The notes beneath the pieces are model-generated. The model was not told the origin of the DNA. It saw only the letters and a list, made by a program, of their open reading frames with translations, and searched no databases. A stretch of 64,000 nt of DNA. It comes from Alviniconcha marisindica. Its lineage: Eukaryota; Mollusca; Gastropoda; Provannidae. The DNA is taken from the NCBI GenBank assembly GCA_018857735.1, contig JABMCL010003299.1:42941-106940 (forward strand), in the 5' to 3' direction. Each line of letters starts with the position of its first letter. The first letter of the stretch is position 1. Shown one piece after another: positions 41,574-44,660 of this stretch. Made by a program: the position numbers and the translations under genes.

Positions 41574-42176
41574 TCGGTGACTGAATAAAAACTCGTAACT
41601 CAGTTTTTCCTGATTTTCAGATTTTTACACTTTTGAGTACCTAATTTATTTATACACCTTCTGTCAAAACCTTGGGACACTAGGGGGGAAAATTTGGGTG
41701 AAATCGGGGTTAGAAATAACTAGTAAAACCTCGTAAGTCATTTGTGGCGGGAGGCTGAACCAAAATGACACATAAATCGAGTTATGAGGTATTTTCGCTA
41801 ACGTTTTGGCGGATGAAAGCCTCTCTTATGATGACTTGCGAGCTTTTCCGTGCTACAAAATATCCAGAAACTATGTCACTTTTCGTGCCTTACGAGGTTT
41901 TCCTCTTCATCAAGACACCTTCTCGAACGAAGGACGTGTGTGGAATCTGTTTGGGTAAAAGCTGATATGTTAGCATGCAGCTGTATGATGACTAGATTAG
42001 TATGTTAAAATTATGAATGTGTAGTATGCGGCTTAATTACTCAAAAGAAGCGACTGATTCAGAATTTATTTGAAATCACCACCGAGTGTGACTGCATGGT
42101 TTCTACCAGTATGCCCCCTTTTGCACCTGTCTGTCTGCAAGTATATATTAATTATTATATGTACAACAGATAGCTA

Positions 42177-42243
<67 letters not shown>

Positions 42244-44318
42244 TGAGTGGTGGATGATTCTGTCAGCACAGTGATTCTGTACATAGACGGGTGCTGCTAT
42301 CAGAATCGTAAAGTTACCCTGTCAAATGCCCTCATTCACTTTGCTGTGAGCTGAAGGAAGACCATCTTTCAGAAATTTCTTGAAAAAGGGCCCACCTGGA
42401 TGGAGGTTGAATCTGTACACTCTGCAATTGAAGGCAAACTCAAGGGGTGCCAGATATTTTGGCCAGCCAAGTACATTGATGTAATAACTACCGCAAGAAG
42501 AGACCATCCTTATGAAGTCACACAAGTGGACCACACTTTCTTCAGAGACTTCTCCAAGCTGAATTATATAAGCAGCATTCGCCCAGGCCACAATGCTGGA
42601 GATCCTCAAGTTGTGGACCTACGGTGTGTGCAATACCTCCCGGATGGTTCGATGAGCTACAAAATCAACTACACTGACCAGTGGCGACGCCTACCACAAA
42701 GACAGAGAAAGAATAAAGCTGATGAAAACACGATCACCAAGATGTACAAGGCACCCATGCGCATCAAGAGCACAAAGTGGCAGTATCTTCAGCAGCTGAA
42801 GAAAGTACTGCCCAAAGACTACCATCACTTTTATGATGCACTGCCTCACGGAGACTGGATACTGAACACAGGAACTTCATCAGTTCTGATTCCAAGGCCC
42901 CTGGAGATCAAAGGAACATGCTCAGCAGTCTAAGGATTAGAACTTCCATGGTATTATTATCATATGACTAAATGTAATCGGACAGTGCCTCTCTGAGTTT
43001 ATTGTAGCAGGTCAAGTCAGTCTGATACCTCGATCAGAGGTATCATTCTGAACTCCCACTGTTAGCAGTATTTCAGACATCAAGAGGCGGTTCCAGATGA
43101 AAGTCCACATAAAGATAATCAGCTTCTTTGCTTTGAAACGAACATAAGTAATTTTGTTTGGACACTACAGTCATAAACCAGACAGGGCATACTGTTTCAA
43201 ATCTGTTTAATTTTGTTTACATTTTTATTTTTTTAATTGCTAGAAAGCGACCAGTAGTTGTAGAGTGTCACTTTTATTTTTGAACTAAGTGTTCTATGGA
43301 ATGTTTTTGCTTTCCTTTGACTATTAATCTTCATTAATAACAATATTTTCTAAAACTAGTCAAAGTAAAATCCTCAATTTGGACCAACTGTTTAGTACAA
43401 AAAACACGTGTCTGCCTTTTGTAGCAAAAAATCATGTCTAGTTAATATTGTTTTGATGTAAAATTATACAACAGACGTTCATGCTTGCAACCGCACTTTT
43501 GTCAAAGAACCTGGTTGTTTTGAGTACATTTGATCATTCAAGTGGTATGTTTTGATTATGCAATAAATCCTCGTAAGTTTTCATTATGGATTGGGTGTTA
43601 AGGATAGAAAGCACGTATCTTCATGTTCTAGCAAAAATCATTCATAACTTACTCCTTTCCTCCAAGAAAAATCATAACAACAAACATAAGTACTTACGAT
43701 TGTGCATGTGTTAAAAACTTGATTTTTTTCGATTAAAACTGAATTATTATTATTTTTAATTATGTTTTTCTCAAAACCGGAAAAACTGAGTTACAAGGTT
43801 TTAAACGGTCACCGACGATACATATATATATATAGATATATATAGATATATATATATACTGTTAGTGTCACAGTGTCAGTTGAAACTGAATACAAAGTTC
43901 TACACAGACTCACAGCCCCGAAAATATTTTCTCAAACTCTCAGCGAGGCATGGCGACGACGCTGAGACACACACACACACACACACACAAAACATCATTA
44001 CAGTTTTCAACTGGTCGGTTGCAAGAATTGAAGCCCAGCCGCTTCCAGTGACAATGTCTCCAATCAGTGTGGCATCAGTAGTGCTACGAATACGATGGCA
44101 TCAAAGCAGCAAAAACACAGGCAGAAACCCAAGCCAGCTGGCCCGTTTAACGCTACCACCGTAGAACTTACCTTATATGCAATACCAGGTGTCTGCGCTG
44201 TATCTTCTCCGTCTCTGCTAACAAAATCCGTTACTGAATAAATCTTAACTTGGCGCAAAGATGACCATGCTTCTTCTGTTAAAGCCTTGGTGAAGACCCG
44301 TGGTCGCAGACCAGACAT
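549..44318 (-). CDS. RAD51D: RAD51D (RAD51 paralog D), 3'-incomplete, 7 exons
   Basis: A DNA-repair ATPase of the RecA/RAD51 superfamily. In animals it belongs to the BCDX2 paralog complex, which assists RAD51 filament formation during homologous recombination in the nucleus. I joined seven minus-strand exons through GT-AG boundaries with consistent phases (0, 2, 0, 0, 0, 1, 0) to give 250 uninterrupted codons. Family landmarks appear in order: an N-terminal helical domain (LTEEAWSSLR, GIAYK), linker (VLLAQFAAFPV), LDELLDGGLY before Walker A, Walker A GEAASCKT, VYIDT strand, VHDIY segment, Walker B KLVVID, GGQQ loop, and helix plus strand ending SVAVL. The Walker A second Gly is Cys. The last quarter of the protein (TN loop, KPALGR region) is not in the window. 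The gene exceeds 43.7 kb because its introns are packed with transposons. Homology is judged by eye from the known family, and splice sites are predicted. Confidence 0.93.
661..838. repeat. 89-bp tandem duplication, two near-identical copies
   Basis: Copies at 661-749 and 750-838 start CAGCAAGAGTGG and end CCAGATGTT, and I see no differences between them. They lie in RAD51D intron 6. The frame across the junction mimics a RAD51-like helix but has no usable splice acceptor. Confidence 0.9.
1680..2340 (+). repeat. Dispersed repeat family X, copy 1
   Basis: Shared blocks recur at 22120-22580 and 27120-27440. They include a 'gctaggacatgctg...tcgataccaggttaaagaa' block and a block beginning GCAAATACCAGTGC and running through CTCCTAGCTGCTCAACA to a lysine-rich AAAAAGTCAGGAGAATGG stretch. 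No coding frame is kept across copies. It may be the tail of a retroelement or a MITE. A (GTA)n run sits at 1643-1663. Confidence 0.7.
2345..3490. other. Intron 6 sequence, unique-looking, plus two G-runs
   Basis: No gene or family repeat is recognised. Homopolymer G runs lie at 3324-3341 and 3465-3487, the latter preceded by (GA)n at 3443-3464, so the last part of the stretch is low complexity. Confidence 0.6.
3493..3583 (-). CDS. RAD51D: RAD51D exon 6 (Walker B exon)
   Basis: This 91-nt exon (30 codons plus 1 nt) lies between tttccacag and GGACA|GTAAGC. It encodes VKLVVIDCIAAM, the Walker B strand with its Asp, followed by FLGGQQMD, matching the family's PLLGGQQ. The 5' splice site is followed at once by a run of about 22 C and a (CT)n tract on the transcribed strand. 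Confidence 0.92.
4455..4690 (+). pseudogene. THAP-domain remnant
   Basis: A plus-strand frame reads MHEFPRNRPTVRRNWVKFVQ, then an in-frame TGA (4589-4591), then ADFD...HLCSEHFAECDF. This is the THAP zinc-finger layout: C...C, H-x-FP, RR-x-W, then LCSEHF with the final Cys and His. THAP domains are DNA-binding modules found both in host factors and in transposases (P-like and ISL2EU types). The stop and a second stop at about 4693-4695 make it non-functional. The first Cys pair is poorly kept. Whether it was a host or transposon THAP cannot be told. Confidence 0.7.
4720..6120. repeat. Segment with a degraded paralog at 60310-62130
   Basis: Landmarks shared in the same order are 'aaaccaacttggaaaaaatcc' against 60320, 'ccaaccccaaaccctaaccc' against 61677, and a Cys-free A-rich tract between. 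It contains a (CAA)n microsatellite at about 5085-5113. No protein is recognised. The 5830-6120 part already shows inflated homopolymers. Confidence 0.55.
6528..6554 (+). repeat. Poly(A) tract
   Basis: An uninterrupted A run of about 27. It could be the tail of a retrotransposed sequence ending at this point, but no source gene is recognised upstream. Confidence 0.8.
6600..7380 (+). pseudogene. Remnant of recurrent transposon-type protein, C-terminal part
   Basis: Plus-strand frames read IVGTTLKLAEE, GEEMDLLVLLLFH, CKVLFLTGT, then (other frame) EEALVLLYGG and DLLHMVKCNCKNY. From memory of unannotated metazoan repeat proteins this order fits a family with an 'ADTDLLVLLL' core, an 'E-ALV-LY' helix and a terminal Cys-rich 'C-x-C-K' tail; I cannot name the superfamily. 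Several frameshifts and stops show decay. Other pieces of what looks like the same family lie at 8248-8460, 9893-10150, 13800-14110 (minus) and 15197-15320. Confidence 0.5.
7381..8073. other. Intron 5 sequence without recognised element
   Basis: AT-rich, with no ORF of note, no simple repeat and no match I can see elsewhere in the window. Confidence 0.5.
8074..8330 (-). repeat. Dispersed repeat, inverted partner at 15745-16010
   Basis: The minus strand reads like the plus strand of 15745-16010, for example 'aaaccttggaagtgaacagcacacacc' in pieces. Both translate to a related ILKLLHSI...LNLGSEQHTP string, so this may be a fragment of a transposon coding region or its antisense. Confidence 0.75.
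8248..8460 (+). pseudogene. Cys/His module fragment (YHxxCYxxFT)
   Basis: A 70-codon frame with NCKGPENRMEKL near the start and GYHWDCYQSFTK near the end. A C...YHxxCYxxFT module is common at the N-terminal side of uncharacterised invertebrate transposon proteins. It is flanked by repeats and lacks the rest of the protein. A genuine small exon is possible but less likely. Confidence 0.45.
8537..8729 (+). repeat. tRNA-derived SINE
   Basis: A pol III type 2 promoter is visible: box A-like TAGCTCAGTGAG at 8547-8558 and box B-like GGTTTGAGTCC at 8599-8609, about 52 bp apart as in a tRNA gene. The head cannot fold as a normal tRNA (anticodon arm disrupted) and continues into a non-tRNA body (GTGCAGACTC...CCCCTGTGTGCAATCAC) of the kind seen in mollusc SINEs. 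Confidence 0.75.
8730..9523 (+). mobile_element. CR1/L2-type LINE, 3' end (ORF2 C-terminus + tail)
   Basis: Frames carry the post-RT signature of CR1/L2 elements: SRLDYCNCIL, LQKI, LHWLPISERIKYK, HIWNSLPQDLR and SSFKAKLKTFLFS, followed by a short 3' UTR with (TG)n at 9360-9379 and a terminal TGTACATTATTATTATTATT. Stops interrupt the frame (8921, 9074 and others). It is 5'-truncated, as usual. The closest copy in the window is 25061-25515. Confidence 0.9.
9893..10150 (+). pseudogene. Remnant of recurrent transposon-type protein, middle part
   Basis: Frames read SYKRAMEATKAH...SVQKLRTTF, then TAIAKAMQEFSSLL and NPAAPLVFHSEFG. The first block recurs almost exactly at 15216-15310. The last recurs at 14060-14108 on the minus strand (NPATPLAFHSES). 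The nearly fixed peptide with diverged third positions suggests relics of one protein family. Confidence 0.55.
10197..10400 (+). repeat. SAP-like domain repeat, copy 1
   Basis: It shares 'gagtttggtacgagt', 'ctgccgttcaacag' and 'aaaaatggacagctg' blocks with 52440-52640. One frame reads LKVRVKKNGQL...TKAELV, the shape of a SAP DNA-binding motif (hydrophobic-x-WL-xx-NG-x-xxGTKAELV). It is an isolated fragment with no full gene. Confidence 0.6.
10440..10566 (-). repeat. Terminal-repeat-like fragment, inverted relative to 16.6 and 17.1 kb
   Basis: The reverse complement matches 16595-16680 and 17090-17160 (CTTRCRAAGGACTAGT ... TAAACTRYAATCCTTG). It contains AATAAAG-type polyadenylation-like motifs on the matching strand. 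Confidence 0.7.
11756..11816 (+). repeat. (CA)n microsatellite
   Basis: About 30 perfect AC units. Confidence 0.98.
12309..12374 (+). repeat. (TG)n microsatellite
   Basis: More than 30 TG units, followed by a TA/TG mixed stretch to about 12402. Confidence 0.98.
13150..13355 (-). pseudogene. Possible second THAP-like fragment
   Basis: A minus-strand frame has ACCLNYKG...KLHRLTADKKLWKVRW, which resembles the first half of a THAP domain (CC, then L-HRL/FP, then a basic stretch before W). The second half (C...H) is absent. The match is weak and could be coincidental. Confidence 0.3.
13577..13815 (+). mobile_element. CR1/L2 LINE 3' terminus
   Basis: The frame SDSASSFKAALKTHLFNNYF ends in a stop at about 13655-13657. 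It is followed by (GT)n at 13711-13738, the tail TAAAGCGCCCTG...TGGGCACTCTAGAAATCC and (TTA)n. This is the conserved C-terminus and 3' tail of the family. Only about 240 bp is present. Confidence 0.88.
13816..14110 (-). pseudogene. Remnant of recurrent transposon-type protein (FHSE block)
   Basis: The minus strand reads NPATPLAFHSESDNF, FNMLEGQGSVHAANGIM-like and LPEKVQTYILFEELF across frames. The first block matches 10085-10130. It lies against the (ATT)n tail of the CR1 fragment in opposite orientation. Confidence 0.5.
14111..15196. other. Intron 5 sequence, weakly coding-like fragments
   Basis: There is a short tandem duplication of GAAATCATCTTGGGTCAAA at about 14660-14700. A 14326-14580 frame has no recognisable domain. 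A KANKCRLQNRKSEK stretch at about 14710-14770 echoes 9640-9710. I see no gene. Confidence 0.4.
15197..15325 (+). pseudogene. Remnant of recurrent transposon-type protein (SYKRAME block)
   Basis: Reads SSYKRAMEATKAHTNLHDLG, near-identical to 9893-9960. It is truncated on both sides. Confidence 0.55.
15745..16010 (+). repeat. Dispersed repeat, inverted partner of 8074-8330
   Basis: The opposite-orientation copy, about 80 percent similar by eye. A (TG)n tract lies just upstream at 15569-15587. Confidence 0.75.
16300..17160 (+). repeat. Direct repeat pair of about 350 bp (16310-16690 and 16805-17160)
   Basis: Both copies share CCCTGTTCTTTATAA, AAGCATTGACTGCTT, GTTGTATGCT, GTGGAAATTCTCATGTAT, CACTCACTCATTCATGCC and CTGAACCTAAACTRYAATC, with an AATAAAG-like signal near the end. 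The layout resembles two LTRs or a duplicated 3' end of a retroelement, but the interval of about 120 bp is too short for an LTR interior. A third piece is inverted at 10440-10566. Confidence 0.7.
17371..17481 (-). CDS. RAD51D: RAD51D exon 5
   Basis: This 111-nt, 37-codon, phase-0 exon lies between gcattttcag and ACACAG|GTATAG. Residues AEETLSRI...VHDIYSLLSYLDHL match the family's '[25 protein letters not shown]' block, the helix preceding Walker B. It is too short to stand out as an ORF and was found only by searching for the expected protein segment. Confidence 0.9.
17742..17778. repeat. Perfect 16-bp hairpin
   Basis: AAATAGATTATGATAG, loop TAATT, then its exact reverse complement. It marks the 3' side of the minus-strand CR1 fragment. 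Confidence 0.95.
17779..18240 (-). mobile_element. CR1/L2 LINE 3' end, minus strand
   Basis: The minus frame reads HAARFIFKNSKHDH, LQLHWLPMKYRIECK and MGQLSGTLF, then CSKPTCLE. It is the usual ORF2 C-terminus, 5'-truncated, lying head to head with the plus-strand copy at 18260. Confidence 0.85.
18260..18990 (+). mobile_element. CR1/L2 LINE 3' end, plus strand
   Basis: The frame reads LSDLDYCNSLLPG, KLQKVQNNTARLV, LASLHWLPTDL (stop at 18552-18554), APVYLTELLKVY, then (GA)n/(TG)n at 18808-18845 and a terminal TACATTATTATTATTATTAC. Confidence 0.88.
19100..19640 (-). mobile_element. CR1/L2 LINE 3' end, minus strand
   Basis: The minus frame around 19200-19290 reads VSFKSTLKTHLFSTE, the conserved ORF2 C-terminus. 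Upstream sequence gives more diverged ORF2 residues. It includes a terminal CA-rich tail at 19135-19175. Confidence 0.75.
19690..20144 (+). mobile_element. CR1/L2 LINE 3' end, plus strand
   Basis: The frame around 19815-19930 reads RRSFSFTGPAQRNSLS, the 'R-FSF-AP-LWNSLP' block, then FKSALKTHPFQ-like residues with frameshifts. The 3' UTR-like AT-rich tail runs to the TIR element at 20145. Confidence 0.7.
20813..22119. other. Interior of TIR element, AT-rich, no recognised gene
   Basis: Long AT-rich sequence. A short exon-like ATGACCAAGAAACGC...GACAG|GTGCGT occurs at 21434-21462 with a plausible donor. Nothing else is coding-like. Confidence 0.4.
22120..22580 (+). repeat. Dispersed repeat family X, copy 2
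   Basis: Collinear with 1785-2240 and 27120-27300: same GCTAGGACATGCTG, TCGATACCAGGTTAAAG and GCAAATACCAGTGC blocks. It abuts the 3' side of the minus-strand LINE ORF1 copy and may be its tail. Confidence 0.75.
22680..24069 (-). pseudogene. LINE ORF1 (gag-like, CCHC zinc knuckles), frameshifted
   Basis: This is the nucleic-acid-binding ORF1 of a Jockey/I-like non-LTR retrotransposon. From ATG at 24069 (MAPTNKNKRLRDNDQ) the frame is lost near 23925 and hits TGA near 23790. The long open frame 23743-22901 has an RRM-like start (REL-GVTEMEIRTELQEQG...VTVKK), then CYFNCSKFGH and CTGCGKNKH/CSNCNGPHASS zinc knuckles. A shift near 23000 leads to a KGS-rich tail ending at 22680. No ORF2 follows. Confidence 0.88.
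24070..24680 (-). mobile_element. 5' leader of the ORF1-bearing LINE
   Basis: GC-richer than its surroundings. It contains a small hairpin (CCGGC...GCCGG at about 24642-24658) and runs from roughly 24672 to the ORF1 ATG. Retention of the 5' end with loss of ORF2 is the reverse of normal LINE truncation. The exact 5' end is inferred from the composition change. Confidence 0.5.
25061..25515 (+). mobile_element. CR1/L2 LINE 3' end
   Basis: The frame reads ELLHVYTLSHTLCSSSDT, HIWNSLPQDLRH and SFKAKLKTFLFSQYF (stop at about 25317-25319), then (TG)n and a TGTACATTATATTATTATTA terminus. The 3' half of the element starts precisely at the TIR element border, so the TIR element appears inserted into it or recombined with it. 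Confidence 0.88.
25866..25994 (-). CDS. RAD51D: RAD51D exon 4
   Basis: This 129-nt, 43-codon, phase-0 exon lies between gtgtgcag and CAACAG|GTAGGT. It begins VCLRCAVTLA directly after the Walker A exon, as the family does (VCL...A), and contains the VYIDT strand equivalent to VLYVDS. The end (ISDTQQ) is a variable acidic loop in this family. Confidence 0.93.
26215..26525 (+). mobile_element. CR1/L2-type LINE reverse-transcriptase fragment
   Basis: Across two frames: LLKKSSIYHNDLKNF-LVSSLS, LPQLFNHSSANQLFNPFQS and PSTETALL, matching the RT N-terminal blocks (KNYRPVSNLS, FQSAYRPGHSTETALL). Frameshifts and stops are frequent. It lies inside RAD51D intron 3. Confidence 0.75.
27120..27440 (+). 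repeat. Dispersed repeat family X, copy 3
   Basis: GCAAATACCAGTACCATATGG ... AAAAAGTCAGGAGAATGGG corresponds to 2020-2170 and 22380-22520. It lacks the upstream block of the other copies. Confidence 0.7.
27570..27651 (-). CDS. RAD51D: RAD51D exon 3 (Walker A exon)
   Basis: This 82-nt exon lies between tgcatttag and CACAG|GTGAAG. Its first base completes a Ser codon begun in exon 2, followed by 27 codons. It carries LDELLDGGLYAGEL and then the P-loop, G-E-A-A-S-C-K-T-Q. In RAD51 paralogs the P-loop is GxxxxGKTQ, so the residue just before the catalytic Lys is Cys (codon TGT) instead of Gly. The exon border directly after KTQ is the expected place for this family. Confidence 0.92.
28310..28935 (-). 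mobile_element. CR1/L2 LINE ORF2 C-terminal fragment, minus strand
   Basis: The minus frame reads SVKYLGVHLDRTLS, then AAMVISHLDYCSSVFTGLP, LQRVQNNAAWLV, KELHWLPIKF, and near 28400 a 'SFMAPALWNSLP'-type block. It covers more of ORF2 than the other copies because it includes the YLGV motif. A poly(C) run lies at 28241-28253 just past it. Confidence 0.85.
29463..29581 (-). CDS. RAD51D: RAD51D exon 2 (linker region)
   Basis: This 119-nt exon follows ctactttcag and ends in GCAAG|GTACAA (39 codons plus 2 nt). It encodes the VLLAQFAAFPV motif and a HAILTTGVA segment. These correspond to the RAD51D linker and the 'AILSTGI' approach to the ATPase core. The ungapped spacing from exon 1 matches the family. 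It is separated from exon 1 by a 14.6-kb transposon-filled intron. Confidence 0.93.
29654..30003. other. Intron 1 sequence, nothing recognised
   Basis: No repeat or coding signal is visible. Confidence 0.5.
30004..30587. mobile_element. Foldback/MITE-like element with about 115-bp inverted repeats
   Basis: The arm at 30004-30118 (GGAGCTCCTATGG ... AATCAGGTGG ... GGCATGAC ... TATGATCCTAT ... GAACATTTTCA) is inverted at about 30472-30587 with roughly 80 percent identity. Both ends are GGAGCTCC. No ORF lies inside. The target duplication is not clear. Confidence 0.75.
30588..31200. other. Intron 1 sequence with unidentified repeat-like block
   Basis: The block around 30660-30880 (GTGAGTCTAGCACCTAGACGG, ATATCCTCTCACC, GGATCAGAC) is more GC-rich than its flanks and may be a SINE body, but I find no box A/B pair and no second copy. 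Confidence 0.35.
31245..33240 (+). mobile_element. TIR transposon family A, copy 2 (2.0 kb, in TA repeats)
   Basis: TGACTTAGTGCCAAATGGTGCGC at the left, GCACACCTTTTGGCACTAAGTCA at the right, both flanked by (TA)n. It contains a promoter-like stretch with ATGGCATGTCTTTGTTCGG at about 31934 but no transposase. The body has diverged from copy 1, and only the terminal 70-80 bp at the right are closely alike (CATCAACTTTATTTTCTA). Confidence 0.8.
33864..34070 (+). CDS. Hypothetical exon-like ORF in family B element
   Basis: A 67-codon frame through a CpG-rich leader. Two ATGs (33928 and about 33969) precede a GTGAGT donor. No domain is recognised. It may be exon 1 of the element's gene or noncoding. 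Confidence 0.25.
35107..36638 (+). repeat. Tandem copy 1 of 1.5-kb transposon segment
   Basis: Starts TATTCGGGGGAAAGTC and ends with the family B right TIR. It is repeated from 36645 with scattered single-base gaps. It acts as the empty-site version for element D at 35797 (ACTTTAAATAATGG). Confidence 0.9.
37942..38906 (+). CDS. Predicted two-exon protein of element D, 94 aa
   Basis: Exon 1 is 37942-37999 (MASTAWSCCDSIAEFWHMI, donor C|GTGAGT) and exon 2 is 38680-38906 (acceptor tctccag, phase kept by CAT). The joined product has a helical, leucine-rich second half (LLVQLLLLKDEG, FFQQLLKPDL) and no domain I can name. It begins about 90 bp after CpG-rich sequence with a CCAAT box (37891). It could continue by splicing at GCG|GTATTT (38893). 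Confidence 0.4.
38900..39432 (+). pseudogene. Acidic ORF with frameshifted C-terminal module, element D
   Basis: Frame 38900-39244 is Glu/Asp-rich (PEDESEPDESEFE) and ends YYVEDFFISEVTRVIS. A shift near 39210 then gives VVVYRWPRSEDC, VFAKNLQLAP, GRSFFVE and a RYQALR end. The combined order looks like one C-terminal domain broken by a frameshift. I cannot name it. Coding status is inferred from the residue pattern alone. Confidence 0.4.
39564..40170 (+). repeat. Tandem array, about 185-bp unit, 3.3 copies
   Basis: Units start near 39564, 39749, 39943 and 40125 with GCTGTSAAAARTGAAG and contain TTTCATGGCTGTATCTGTAG and GGTTTTCAAGTTATTA. Each differs by small indels. It is internal to element D. 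Confidence 0.9.
41526..41570. repeat. (TA)n microsatellite between two transposons
   Basis: About 22 TA units directly join the right TIR of family B to the left TIR of element C. Confidence 0.95.
41765..41965 (+). pseudogene. Upstream coding fragment of element C
   Basis: A 66-codon frame ending IKTPSRTKDVCGICLGKS. A 'P-K-D-x-C-x-x-C' motif precedes the catalytic domain in related metazoan proteins, so this may be the middle of the transposase, with the sequence between here and 42271 deleted or replaced by a (TG)n tract. Confidence 0.35.
42177..42241 (+). repeat. (TG)n microsatellite
   Basis: About 32 TG units, immediately upstream of the transposase segment. Confidence 0.97.
42271..42933 (+). 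pseudogene. DDE/RNase H-like transposase, C-terminal 220 residues, one stop
   Basis: One frame reads VILYIDGCCYQNRKVTLSNAL, an in-frame TGA at 42352-42354, then QKFLEKGPTWMEVESVHSAIE, IFWPAKYIDVI, SSIRPGHNAGDPQVVDLR, MSYKINYTDQW and YDALPHGDW. This matches my memory of uncharacterised metazoan transposase-type proteins with 'SDGCGYQNRN...KGHTQMEVDSVHS...IRPG...DP-V-DLRAL-Y'. Candidate catalytic residues are Asp in YIDGC and Glu in MEVES. The stop and missing N-terminus make it inactive. Downstream is a 9-bp hairpin (43023-43045). Confidence 0.7.
42934..43860. other. 3' part of element C and flanking TA repeat
   Basis: It holds the perfect 9-bp stem TGATACCTC/GAGGTATCA at 43023-43045, AT-rich spacer, the right TIR, then (TA)n from 43820 to 43858. 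Confidence 0.8.
43861..44165. other. Start of RAD51D intron 1 with (CA)n
   Basis: A CA repeat lies at 43969-43988. The rest is unremarkable intron next to the exon 1 donor. Confidence 0.6.
44172..44318 (-). CDS. RAD51D: RAD51D exon 1 (start codon, N-terminal domain)
   Basis: This 147-nt exon encodes 49 residues from an ATG in a purine-3 context (ccaagATGt) and ends exactly at AAG|GTAAGT, a near-consensus donor. The residues follow the RAD51D N-terminal four-helix domain almost column for column (LTEE near residue 13, a VTDFVS stretch near 29, GIAYK at the end; vertebrates have 48 residues here). The open frame runs past the donor into the intron, which is why a longer ORF is visible. No upstream in-frame ATG competes within the CpG-containing leader. 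Confidence 0.92.
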
Positions 44319-44660
44319 CTTGGATTTGCCGCCAAAGTTATCTCTGTTGAGTTATTTAGCTCCTGTGGCACGGTGGCACGCGTTACAGTACTCTAGAAAC
44401 TAATACGCTCTTTGGTGGTACGCCTATCCTTCACGTCTGTGTTGTGGAAAGGGACAGCCAGCGAGAGTACAAAGTTTCCTCACGGCGTAGGCAGCTTTTT
44501 TTCCGGGAAATGTCCCGTTGATGCAGTCAAAGTGGTTGATGTGCAGACGAACGTTTTTCGCGGTGCACGTACGAGAACTGATTTCTCGGTCCGAGAGCTG
44601 ACGTCACATTTGTCGCTATGCCGCCATGTTGGAAGCATCAGACGCGGCCTATCTTGTAAG
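44319..44660. promoter_or_regulatory. Probable divergent promoter with CRE
   Basis: CpG dinucleotides are frequent between the RAD51D start codon and a coding-like ATG on the other strand. It includes a perfect palindromic TGACGTCA at 44599-44606, a CREB/ATF-type site. No TATA box is placed convincingly. The promoter role is inferred from position and composition. Confidence 0.5.
44626..44655 (+). CDS. Candidate first exon of a divergent plus-strand gene
   Basis: CCGCCATGT start context, ten codons (MLEASDAAYL), then CTT|GTAAGT, a strong donor. An overlapping upstream ATG at 44618 gives a 13-codon ORF ending TAA. I could not find a matching downstream exon, so the gene is unidentified. Confidence 0.4.

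Larger units (their letters stand above)
41571..43818 (+). mobile_element. TIR transposon C with DDE-like transposase remnant (2.25 kb)
   Basis: Termini TCGTCGGTGACTG and CGGTCACCGACGA are inverted. A second inverted block, CGTAACTCAGTTTTTCC, lies at 41593-41610 and 43783-43799. Short copies of CTCGTAAGT/ACTTACGAG are scattered inside (for example 41735, 41893, 43570) and could be transposase sites. Both sides are TA repeats. It encodes the transposase end at 42271-42933. Confidence 0.85.
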
